From positions 1-64,000 of the forward strand of contig NZ_JOCQ01000007.1 in NCBI RefSeq assembly GCF_000720725.1: a stretch of 64,000 nucleotides of DNA, given 5' to 3'. The notes beneath the pieces are model-generated. The model saw only the letters and a program-made list of their open reading frames with translations, was not told the origin of the DNA and did not search any database. This stretch comes from Streptomyces rimosus subsp. rimosus (GTDB taxonomy: Bacteria > Actinomycetota > Actinomycetes > Streptomycetales > Streptomycetaceae). Shown here one piece after another: positions 1 through 7,304 of this stretch. Both the position numbers and the translations under genes were made by a program. The number at the start of each line of letters is the position of its first letter. The stretch's first letter is position 1.

Positions 1-974
1 CGTCGATGTGGATCCGAAGACGGTCGCGCACGAGGGCCCGGTCTACGAGCGCCCCTACGCCCGCCCCGCGTGGCAGGACGCGCTGCAGGCCGACGACGCG
101 ACCAAGCTGGCGCGCCCGGCGAACGGGGCGGCGCTGCGTGCGCAGGTGCTGGCGCTGGTGGGCTCGCCGAATCAGGCGTCCAAGGCGTGGATCACCAGCC
201 AGTACGACCACTTCGTGCAGGGCAACACGGTGCTGGCGCAGCCGCAGGACGCCGGCATGATCCGCATCGACGCGGACTCCGGCCTGGGGGTGGCCATCGC
301 CACCGACGGCAACGGCCGCTACGCCAAGCTGGACCCGTATGCGGGGGCGCAGCTGGCGCTGGCCGAGGCCTACCGCAACGTCGCGGCCACCGGCGCCCGG
401 CCGCTGGCGGTCTCGGACTGCCTGAACTTCGGCTCGCCGGAGGATCCGGCGGTGATGTGGCAGTTCGCCGAGGCGGTGCGCGGCCTGGCCGACGGATGCC
501 TGGAGCTGGGCACGCCGGTCACCGGCGGCAACGTCTCGCTGTACAACCAGACCGGCGAGGCCGCCATCCACCCCACCGACAGTGGACCTGGCGCGGGAGA
601 AGCTGCTGGCCGAGATCCTGATCTCGGCGTCCCGCGACGGCATGATCGACGCCGCGCACGACCTGTCCGACGGCGGGCTGGTGCAGGCGCTGGTCGAGTC
701 GTGCCTCAAGGGCGGCCGCGGCGCCCGCATCGTCGTCCCGGACGATCTGGACCCCTTCGTCCTGCTCTTCTCCGAGTCCGCGGGCCGCGCCATCGTGGCG
801 GTGCCGCGCAGTGAGGAGCTGCGCTTCACCGACATGTGCGGGGCACGGGGCCTGCCGGCCACCCGCATCGGCGTCATCGACGGCGACACCCTCGACGTCC
901 AAGGCCACTTCACCATCCCACTGGACGAGATCCGTGCCGCCCACGAAGCGACCGTCCCCGGTCTCTTCGCCTGA
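1..974 (+). pseudogene. purL: purL 3' part, phosphoribosylformylglycinamidine synthase, broken by internal deletion
   Basis: C-terminal half of the FGAM synthase large subunit (de novo purine synthesis, FGAR to FGAM); the gene enters from the left edge. Frame 2 reads PurL sequence to about base 577 (…YNQTGEAAIHPT). From 576 the match resumes in frame 3 (PTVDLAREKLL…) and runs to the stop at 972-974. From memory of intact actinobacterial PurL, roughly 55 residues between HPT and VDLAREK are absent, so about 165-170 bases are lost and the length is not a multiple of three. The junction lies at bases 575-578. Left frame runs on into nonsense. Either a true pseudogene, which would need another purL for prototrophy, or an assembly or sequencing deletion. 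Identity as PurL is secure; the cause of the break is not. Confidence 0.85.
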
Positions 975-982
975 TGCGACGG

Positions 983-1021
983 CGGCCGTGGCCCCTGCCT
1001 CCCGGCGGGGGACCACGGCCG
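983..1021. terminator. Stem-loop between convergent purL and purN
   Basis: Nine-base perfect arms (CGGCCGTGG at 983-991, CCACGGCCG at 1013-1021) around a loop rich in C then G that can extend pairing. It lies just after the purL stop and before the purN stop, so it can serve both strands. No T-run follows, as is usual in Streptomyces. Confidence 0.6.
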
Positions 1022-1042
1022 GCGCGTGTCCGGACGCCGGGC

Positions 1043-1672
1043 TCAGCGCAGCAGGACCTTGCGCCCGTCCATGTGATGGCCGTTGCGGGCCAGGCGGCCC
1101 ACCACGTCGACGAGCAGGGCACGCTCGACTTCCTTGATGCGCTCGTGGAGGGACGCCTCGTCGTCCGTGTCGCGCACCTCCACCGCCTCCTGGGCGATGA
1201 TGGGCCCGGTGTCCACGCCGTCGTCGACGAAGTGGACCGTACAGCCGGTGACCTTCACGCCGTACGCGAGCGCGTCCGCCACCCCGTGGGCCCCGGGGAA
1301 GCTGGGCAGCAGCGCCGGGTGGGTGTTGACGATGCGCCCGCCGAACCTCGCCAGGAACTCCTTGCCCACGACCTTCATGAACCCGGCCGAGACGACCAGG
1401 TCCGGCGCGTACGCGCCGGTGGCCTCGGTGAGGGCCGCGTCCCACTCCCGGCGGGTGGCGAAGTCCCTTACCCGGCAGACGAAAGTGGGCAGGCCGGCCC
1501 GCTCGGCCCGGTCCAGCCCGGTGATGCCCGTCCGGTCCGCCCCCACCGCCACGACCCGCGCCCCGAACGCGTCCGGTTCACCGGCGATGGCGTCCAGCAG
1601 GGCCTGGAGATTCGTGCCCGCCCCGGAGACGAGGACGACCAGACGTTTCGCCGTTGCGCTGTCCCCGGTCAT
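1043..1672 (-). CDS. purN: Phosphoribosylglycinamide formyltransferase
   Basis: Transfers formyl from 10-formyl-THF to GAR in the third step of purine synthesis; cytosolic. 209 aa, normal family length. The N-terminal SGAGTNLQ phosphate-binding loop is at residues 16-23. The catalytic set is present: N116 and H118 in NTHPALLPSF, D154 in GVDTGP. ATG at 1672 overlaps the stop of the upstream regulator (ATGA), so translation is probably coupled. It converges on the broken purL, so both belong to the purine pathway. I recall that S. coelicolor keeps purN beside purH and away from purL, so this may be an alternative arrangement or a second copy. Confidence 0.93.
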   Translation of the reverse strand: MTGDSATAKRLVVLVSGAGTNLQALLDAIAGEPDAFGARVVAVGADRTGITGLDRAERAGLPTFVCRVRDFATRREWDAALTEATGAYAPDLVVSAGFMKVVGKEFLARFGGRIVNTHPALLPSFPGAHGVADALAYGVKVTGCTVHFVDDGVDTGPIIAQEAVEVRDTDDEASLHERIKEVERALLVDVVGRLARNGHHMDGRKVLLR

Positions 1673-2700
1673 GACAGGGCGTCCACCAGTGCGTCGCCTC
1701 TGAGCGTCCGCAGCACCCGGACCTCCCGGCCCTGCCGTTCGCGGTAGAGGAGTCCGGCCTGTTCGAGCTGTCGGCAGTGGTACGTCACCGTGCCGGCGGT
1801 GCAGTGCAGCAGGTCGGCCAACTTGCCCATCGATACGGACTGGTTGCCCTTGCGCAGGATGACGGCGCGTAATTCGCCCAGCGTCAGCGCGAGCGCGTCC
1901 GCCGATCCCTCCGCCCGGTCCTCGCCGCCGCCCAGGAGCGGTGCGAGCCCGGTCACCGGGTAGCCGATGTACGCGTGTCCGTCGTCGCCGAGGCGGAGAA
2001 CGCAGGCCCGGGTACCGGAAACCAGCGGCATCAGCGTCAGCTTCCGTACCGCGACGCCATGGGCGAGCGGTGTGTGGTCCGGCAGCCGCAGATGGCCGTC
2101 GACGAAGGCGGTCCGTGGGCTGAGACCGGCGAGGAGAGCGCCCATCGTCCCCGTGACCGAGGCCGTGCCCACGCGCTCGATCTCCCGTTCCAGCAGCGGC
2201 TTGGCCCGGTGCCATACGGGGGCGACCGCGTCCCAGACCGCACGGACCAGTCCGGAGTACGAGATCAGGAAAGCGGCGGGATGGTCGACGACCTTTCGCC
2301 AGGCGGCCGGCGCTTCCCCGCCGAACGTTCGCTCCAGGTCGGCCAGCAGGGAATCCGGCGTGGTGTCGGCGATTCTCTCGATCTCTTCCCGCATGGCGTT
2401 CGGACCGGCTTCGCCGCCCATCGAGAGAACGCTTGGAATATGCAGGTAACCTGCGGACGTGATGGGCCCCATCACGTTCCAAAGATGCTCTGGACAGGAC
2501 TTCCGCAGCATTGTGCGGCGGTTCGCGGGAACTCCCTGCGGGATCCCGAGTGTGTCCCCCATCAATGACAGAACAGAAACTCCGGGAACGAACCGTAGGA
2601 GTACTGGAATGTCAACCTTCTCGCCTACCTGAAGCGTGGCGGCATCGCCCACTTCAACCCCCCGTTCACGATCGAATACGAGCCACGGCCTTGCGCGCAC
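1669..2700 (-). CDS. Transcriptional regulator with C-terminal winged HTH (ArsR-like)
   Basis: 343 aa from a GTG start. The last 80 residues form a winged helix-turn-helix of the ArsR/MarR type (SMGKLADLLHCTAGTVTYHCRQLEQAGLLYRE, stated in parts: helix LADLL, recognition helix TAGTVTYHCRQL, wing RERQGREV). The first 250 residues are a domain found in Streptomyces proteins of this layout, with no function I can name. The start is uncertain: GTG at 2700 lacks a well-spaced ribosome site, and GTG at 2652 follows a G-rich stretch. It overlaps purN by 4 bases and lies 33 bases after a 49-codon ORF on the same strand, so the three may be one transcript. No effector site is recognisable. Confidence 0.75.
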   Translation of the reverse strand: MRARPWLVFDRERGVEVGDAATLQVGEKVDIPVLLRFVPGVSVLSLMGDTLGIPQGVPANRRTMLRKSCPEHLWNVMGPITSAGYLHIPSVLSMGGEAGPNAMREEIERIADTTPDSLLADLERTFGGEAPAAWRKVVDHPAAFLISYSGLVRAVWDAVAPVWHRAKPLLEREIERVGTASVTGTMGALLAGLSPRTAFVDGHLRLPDHTPLAHGVAVRKLTLMPLVSGTRACVLRLGDDGHAYIGYPVTGLAPLLGGGEDRAEGSADALALTLGELRAVILRKGNQSVSMGKLADLLHCTAGTVTYHCRQLEQAGLLYRERQGREVRVLRTLRGDALVDALS

Positions 2701-2733
2701 TCCGGGGCCCCACCCCAGGAGCGCGCGCCCGCG

Positions 2734-2883
2734 TCACCCCCAGGCGGGGTCCTCGTCAGTGGGCGCGGGCCCGGCGCAGAGCGTCGCGGGTGTTCCCGCC
2801 GACGCCGCCGGTCGCCCGATGCGGGCCACGAACGCGGCGGCGATCTCCGCGACGCCGAACGTGGCCGGCGAAATACTGTGCAT
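2734..2883 (-). CDS. Small ORF, 49 aa, unknown
   Basis: ATG at 2883 is preceded by AGGGGG seven bases upstream (GTAGGGGGATTCG then ATG), a good ribosome site. The peptide has an Ala-rich first half with the helix-like stretch VAEIAAAFVARIG. The second half is Pro/Thr/Gly with one Cys (TPATLCAGPAPTDEDPAWG), acidic near the end and ending in a Trp-Gly pair. Third positions are mostly G/C. It reads into the HTH regulator on the same strand and is divergent from a LuxR-type gene at 3050. No homologue recognised; it could be a leader, a signalling or modified peptide, or chance. Confidence 0.4.
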   Translation of the reverse strand: MHSISPATFGVAEIAAAFVARIGRPAASAGTPATLCAGPAPTDEDPAWG

Positions 2884-3035
2884 CGAATCCCCCTACCGTG
2901 CGGATGCTGGAGAGCCCGCACGCGTCAGGCCGAGGGAAAAGACGGGCACGGCCGCTCCCCCCACAGCAGCGATCCTCGTTATTCATCCTGGCCGAAGCAG
3001 CCGTGAAACGATGGATTGAGCCAGCTGCGTGATGT

Positions 3036-3041
3036 TACCTT
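3036..3041 (+). promoter_or_regulatory. Probable -10 box (TACCTT) of LuxR-type gene
   Basis: TACCTT ends eight bases before the GTG at 3050, matching the leaderless pattern of other genes here. The divergent region 2884-3049 otherwise shows no RNA gene. Confidence 0.45.
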
Positions 3042-3049
3042 GCACTTCT

Positions 3050-4099
3050 GTGAAGCGACACGAGACCTGCTCGACGGCACCCTCATGCAGCGCAGTTGAT
3101 GTTGCGGAGCCCTGCCTCTCAGCCAAGGATCTCTACCGCCGGGCGGTGATTGAAGGAAACATTCCTCTTGAGTCCGTACCCGAGTGCCTGAAGCGGCTTC
3201 AGCTGCTCGTCGAGTCGCAGAGCCCCGACGGCCGGGCCTTTCCGGTACCGCCGGTCATCGCGGCCGAGGCCGCCCTCCGCCCCCTGGAGGAGACGATGGC
3301 GCGCCTCAGGAGGGAAGCGGCACAGATCCGGGCCGCCGTGGGCGCCTACGACTCCGTCTACTCCGAGGTACGCAGCAGGGAGGAGCAGCCGCTCACCGTC
3401 ATTCGGGGCACCCGGGCCATCAGCCACGCGCTGGAAGCCGCCGTCAGCGGCTGCGCCGGGGAACTCATCACCGCCCAGCCCGGCGGCGGCCGGCCCGCCG
3501 AGCTGCTGCGCGAGGCCCTGGGGCGCAGCCTGCCCCTGCTGGCCCGCGGGGTGCGGCAGCGGACGCTGTACCAGCACTCGGTGCGCACCCACCGGCCCAC
3601 CCTCGCCTACATCAGGAGGATCACCGCGGAGGGCGCGGAGGTCCGCACGCTGGCGGAGATGTTCGACCGGCTGATCATCTGCGACCAGGCCGTCGCCTTC
3701 ATCCCGACCTGCGAGGAGACGGCGGACACCGCGATGGAGATACGCCACCCCGCCCTCATCCGCTACCTGACGGTGATGTTCGAACGCCACTGGGCCCGCG
3801 CCGTTCCCGTCGACCCGTCGGCGGGGACGCAGCGCGAGGCCCCCGTGCTGGACGATCTCCAGCGCGTCATCCTCCGGGCCATGGTCGAGGGCGAGACCGA
3901 CGAACGCATCGCCCGCCGGATCGGCCTGAGCCGCCGCACGGTCGTGGCTCATATCCGCAAGGTTTCCGAGCACTTCAACAGCAGCAGCCGGGCCCAGCTC
4001 GGTTTCCTGCTGGCGAGTTCGGGGCTGCTCGACGGTGACGGGGACGATGAGCGGTCCGGGCCCGGAGCGGTTGGCGAGACGGTTTCGGGCGAGGGTTAG
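3050..4099 (+). CDS. LuxR-family transcriptional regulator
   Basis: 349 aa. The C-terminal GerE/LuxR helix-turn-helix is clear (VLDDLQRVILRAMVEGETDE, then RIARRIGLSRRTVVAHIRKV) at residues about 270-330. The N-terminal 250 residues resemble the phospholipase-D-like or TrmB-like sensor of Streptomyces single-component regulators; there is no receiver domain. An in-frame GTG at 3029 and ATG at 3032 exist, but neither has a ribosome site. GTG at 3050 lies eight bases after TACCTT, favouring leaderless expression from there. Divergent from the 49-codon ORF/HTH/purN group. Target unknown. Confidence 0.8.
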   Translation: MKRHETCSTAPSCSAVDVAEPCLSAKDLYRRAVIEGNIPLESVPECLKRLQLLVESQSPDGRAFPVPPVIAAEAALRPLEETMARLRREAAQIRAAVGAYDSVYSEVRSREEQPLTVIRGTRAISHALEAAVSGCAGELITAQPGGGRPAELLREALGRSLPLLARGVRQRTLYQHSVRTHRPTLAYIRRITAEGAEVRTLAEMFDRLIICDQAVAFIPTCEETADTAMEIRHPALIRYLTVMFERHWARAVPVDPSAGTQREAPVLDDLQRVILRAMVEGETDERIARRIGLSRRTVVAHIRKVSEHFNSSSRAQLGFLLASSGLLDGDGDDERSGPGAVGETVSGEG

Positions 4100-4183
4100 C
4101 CGTATGCCGTAAGTCCATTATGGGCCGCGCGAAAGCGGGAAATCCACGTCCTGGCGGATGATCTTGCGCGGTTTTCGGCGGCC

Positions 4184-4189
4184 TAGCGT
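4184..4189 (+). promoter_or_regulatory. -10 box TAGCGT, leaderless start of hydrolase gene
   Basis: TAGCGT, then six bases, then ATG at 4196; there is no Shine-Dalgarno sequence. Fits TANNNT plus an mRNA starting at or next to the AUG. Confidence 0.55.
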
Positions 4190-4195
4190 GAAGGC

Positions 4196-5164
4196 ATGGC
4201 TACTGCTCATGAGGTTGAGGACAGATGGGTTGCCGCGTCCGACGGTGTCGAGATCGCTGTCCGGGATCACGGCGGAAACGGACCGGCCCTGTTGCTTCTG
4301 CACGGGGCCGGGCGGACGTTGGCGGATTGGGAGCTCGTGGCGCCGGTGCTGGCCGAAAGGCATCGGGTGGTGGCGATGGACCTGCGCGGGCACGGCAAGT
4401 CCGGTGGCGGGGACGGGGATTGGACGTTCGCGGGGGCGGTCGCGGATGCGGCGGCCGTGTTGGAGGAGTGCGGGATGCCGGACGCTGTGGTGGCCGGGCA
4501 TTCGTTGGGTGGGATGGTCGCGACTCGCTGTTCGGAGGAACTGGGCCGTGTGCCGGGCGCGGTGAATCTGGATGGGCACGGGATGGGGCGGCCCGGGCAG
4601 TACGTGGGGATGGACCGGGATTACGTGGTGCGACGCCTGGCGGAAGCCCGGGAATTCGCTGACGCGGCGATGGGACGGCCGTTGCCGGAGGGCGGGCTGG
4701 AGGGCGTGCTGGCCTACAACGCCGCCATGGCAGAGGAGTTGGGAATTCCCGTCGGGCTGTTGGAGGCGGGGGTGCGGCGGGGAATGGCGGAGAACGCGAA
4801 CGGGGAGGTGTATCTGCGGCCCGAGCGGGTGGCGGGGCTCGGTATGCAGAAGGCCATGGCGGAGATCGATCTGTTCGAGCTCTACCGGCGGGTGCGGAAG
4901 CCGTTGCTGATTACCCGGGCGCTGCGGCCGAATCCCCCGACGCCCGGTATGCCGTGGGTGGATGCATTGATGGCGGCGTATGTGCGGGGGCTGCACGCGG
5001 ACCTGGACGAGCTGGCGCGTACACAGCCGTGGGTCGAGGTGGCGGGCGTGGACGCGACGCACGCGATGCTGCTGGAGCGGCCGCGGGAGGTCGCTGATCT
5101 GGTGGTCGAATTCGTCCGGCGGGTGGAAGCGGGGGAGTGGGGAGCCCGGCCTCAGCGCGGGTAG
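4196..5164 (+). CDS. Alpha/beta-fold hydrolase
   Basis: 322 aa, cytosolic. Oxyanion-hole HG motif in LLLLHGAG (residues 33-40), nucleophile elbow GHSLGG with Ser103, and a likely catalytic His in DATHAMLLERP near residue 296. The family covers esterases, haloperoxidase-like and epoxide-hydrolase-like enzymes; the substrate cannot be told. Codon use differs from neighbours, with many G-ending and TTG leucine codons, which hints at a different origin or low expression. Its 3' end overlaps the convergent deacetylase gene by 13 bases. The start is set by the TAGCGT box six bases upstream. Confidence 0.88.
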   Translation: MATAHEVEDRWVAASDGVEIAVRDHGGNGPALLLLHGAGRTLADWELVAPVLAERHRVVAMDLRGHGKSGGGDGDWTFAGAVADAAAVLEECGMPDAVVAGHSLGGMVATRCSEELGRVPGAVNLDGHGMGRPGQYVGMDRDYVVRRLAEAREFADAAMGRPLPEGGLEGVLAYNAAMAEELGIPVGLLEAGVRRGMAENANGEVYLRPERVAGLGMQKAMAEIDLFELYRRVRKPLLITRALRPNPPTPGMPWVDALMAAYVRGLHADLDELARTQPWVEVAGVDATHAMLLERPREVADLVVEFVRRVEAGEWGARPQRG

Positions 5165-5910
5165 AGCTGGAAAAGGGTCGCGGGAGCGCCGCGGTACTGC
5201 TCGCCCGCCGAGCGCAGCATGGGCTCCAGAAAGCCGCGGGCGTAGGCCTCCGGGTCCTGGCCGGCGCCTTCCAGGCCGGTGATGTACGCGCGGTGCTCGG
5301 CCAGGGAGGCTACGGCCCGCTCGATCCCGGGGCCGACCTCCTTCGCGTGCGTGGGGTACGGGGACCCGGCCACCGCCACCCACCGGACGCCGTCCCAGGG
5401 GTCGAGCCCCTGCTCGGCGATCAGCTCGGGGAAGATCCAGCGGTTGCCCGCGTCGCCCGCCGCGTCCAGGGCGGCGCGGCCGACCACCCGGTGGTCGGGC
5501 GTGTTCCAGGCGACCCCGCCCCAGGTGTCGTGGTGGTTGAGCGTGATCAGCAGCTCCGGGCGGTGCCGGCGGACGGCCGCCGACAGGTCGCGCCGCAGCG
5601 GCAGCCCGGCCTCGATGACGCCGTCCTGGTGCTCGTCCAGGAACTCCACCGTCCGTACGCCGACCACCGCGGCGCTCGCCCGCTGCTCCGCCTCGCGGAT
5701 CGCGGCGCACTCCTGGGGTCCGAGCCCGTCGATCCCCGCCTCACCACGCGTGACCAGGACGTACGTGACCTCGCGGCCGGCCGCTGTCCACTCGGCGACG
5801 GCGGCGGCCGCGCCGTATTCGAGGTCGTCGGGGTGGGCGACGACGGCGAGGGCGCGCTGCCAGTCCTCCGGCATGGGGGAGAGGGAAGGGGCGGTGGCTG
5901 TCCCGGGCAC
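5152..5910 (-). CDS. PIG-L family deacetylase (LmbE-like)
   Basis: 252 aa. Zn-dependent N-acetylglucosaminyl-type deacetylase fold: AHPDDLEYG near the N-terminus supplies the metal His/Asp pair and catalytic Asp, and a distal His lies in NTPDHRVVG. GTG at 5910 is chosen because GGGAGGAG lies about 8 bases upstream; the longer upstream frame is Arg/Pro rubbish. Unlike MshB at 47146 it has no mycothiol context, so the substrate is open. Overlaps the convergent hydrolase by 13 bases; divergent from the GntR gene. Confidence 0.88.
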   Translation of the reverse strand: MPGTATAPSLSPMPEDWQRALAVVAHPDDLEYGAAAAVAEWTAAGREVTYVLVTRGEAGIDGLGPQECAAIREAEQRASAAVVGVRTVEFLDEHQDGVIEAGLPLRRDLSAAVRRHRPELLITLNHHDTWGGVAWNTPDHRVVGRAALDAAGDAGNRWIFPELIAEQGLDPWDGVRWVAVAGSPYPTHAKEVGPGIERAVASLAEHRAYITGLEGAGQDPEAYARGFLEPMLRSAGEQYRGAPATLFQLYPR

Positions 5911-6072
5911 GGTGGGCTCCTCCCGTATCGGGTCGGGCGCCGGTGGCGTCGGTCGCGTACGGCGTGTCGTACCGACTTTCGCACGAAACGTACGGCCACG
6001 CCGTACCGCCGGGAACCCGTGTCTCCAGGCGGCCAACTTCCATGATCGGCACATTGGTTGAGCTGGGCTTCA

Positions 6073-6085
6073 TCACTTCGAGTGA
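6073..6085. promoter_or_regulatory. Possible operator, TCACTTCGAGTGA
   Basis: Inverted repeat TCACT-TCG-AGTGA in the 252-base divergent region between the deacetylase and the GntR gene, in a locally A/T-richer stretch. It could be an autoregulatory GntR site. Confidence 0.35.
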
Positions 6086-6162
6086 ATTACTGGCCCAGGC
6101 TTGCGGTCAACAACGCGCGGTTGCCACGCTGTTGCTGACTGTCAAGCTGTTGGGAGGGGCAT

Positions 6163-6915
6163 GTGCCTTTCGGTGAGCAGCCCGCGTACCTCCGCGTCGC
6201 CGGCGACCTGCGCCAGAAGATCGTCGAAGGTGTGCTGCCCCCGCACACCCGCCTCCCCTCCCAGGCCCGCATCCGCGAGGAGTACGGCGTCTCCGACACC
6301 GTCGCCCTGGAGGCCCGCAAGGTCCTGATGGCCGAGGGCCTGGTCGAAGGCCGCTCCGGCTCCGGGACGTATGTGCGCGAGCAGCCCGTCCCGCGCCGCA
6401 TCGCCCGCGCCGGCTACCGCACCGGCATCGGCGCCACACCCTTCCGCCAGGAGCAGGCCGACGAGCGGGTGAAAGGCACCTGGGAGTCCAGCAGCGAGCG
6501 GGAGGAGGCCGGCCCGGCGGTCGCGTCCCGGCTGCGCATCCAGGTGGGCGACCGGGTGATGCGCACGCGCTATCTCTTCCGCGCGGAGGGCGAGCCGGCC
6601 ATGCTCTCCACCTCCTGGGAGCCGCTGGACCTGACGGGGCGCACCCCGGTGATGCTGCCCGAGGAGGGGCCGCTGGCCGGGCGCGGCGTGGTCGAGCGGA
6701 TGGCGGCCATCGACGTGATCGTGGACAACGTCGTCGAGGAGGTCGGCGCGCGTCCCGGCCTGGCGGAGGAGGCCATGGCGCTCGGCGGGGTGCCGGGCCA
6801 CGCGGTGCTGGTCATCTCGCGTACGTATTTCGCGGGCGGCCGCCCGGTCGAGACCGCCGACGTCGTCACGCTCGCCGACCGCCATCGGGTGGCGTATCAC
6901 CTGCCGGTGCATTAG
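6163..6915 (+). CDS. GntR-family regulator with UTRA effector domain
   Basis: 250 aa. N-terminal winged HTH (residues 8-72: YLRVAGDLRQKI, LPPHTRLPSQ, GLVEGRSGSGTYV) is the classic GntR pattern. Residues 90-245 form a UTRA/HutC ligand-binding domain ending in VETADVVTLADRHRVAYHL. GTG at 6163 follows GGGAGGGG with 4-5 bases spacing. UTRA domains bind small metabolites such as sugars or amino-acid derivatives; the ligand is unknown. It may control the downstream APC permease (same strand, 389-base gap) or the divergent deacetylase. Confidence 0.9.
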   Translation: MPFGEQPAYLRVAGDLRQKIVEGVLPPHTRLPSQARIREEYGVSDTVALEARKVLMAEGLVEGRSGSGTYVREQPVPRRIARAGYRTGIGATPFRQEQADERVKGTWESSSEREEAGPAVASRLRIQVGDRVMRTRYLFRAEGEPAMLSTSWEPLDLTGRTPVMLPEEGPLAGRGVVERMAAIDVIVDNVVEEVGARPGLAEEAMALGGVPGHAVLVISRTYFAGGRPVETADVVTLADRHRVAYHLPVH

Positions 6916-7304
6916 GCCGCTCGCCGGCGCATCAGGGGCGGTCGCGACCGTGCAGCACCCACCGGCCCGCCGAGGGGCACCCGGGGGAACGCTGACGGAC
7001 GCCCCTTCCCCCGCATTCAGCGCCTCTTTCCCACCCCATCAATGGCCGAAACCCATCCCCTCATAGCAATTTCGGCGGCGCGGGGCTCAAGATCGCACGT
7101 TGTGTACTGACGCGTAACCCTCGGGTAGTCACCCCCTAAAAACGTGTATGTCCTGATTTGCCCAGCCAATTGTTGTGTTGGAAACCTCACACACCTTCAG
7201 CCAGACCCGAGTTTTGACCCCGCTTGGGAATCCGATCTTCCAATTCGCTCTTACGATGGCGAAGTTTGTGCACGGCACGGGGGAAGATCAGGAGACCAAG
7301 CACG
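6916..7304. other. Intergenic, A/T-richer leader of permease gene
   Basis: 389 bases without a convincing gene. From about 7030 the composition drops in G+C (runs such as CCTAAAAACG and CCAATTG), marking a probable promoter and leader for the permease. I find no confident -35/-10 pair, hairpin or known riboswitch. Confidence 0.5.
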
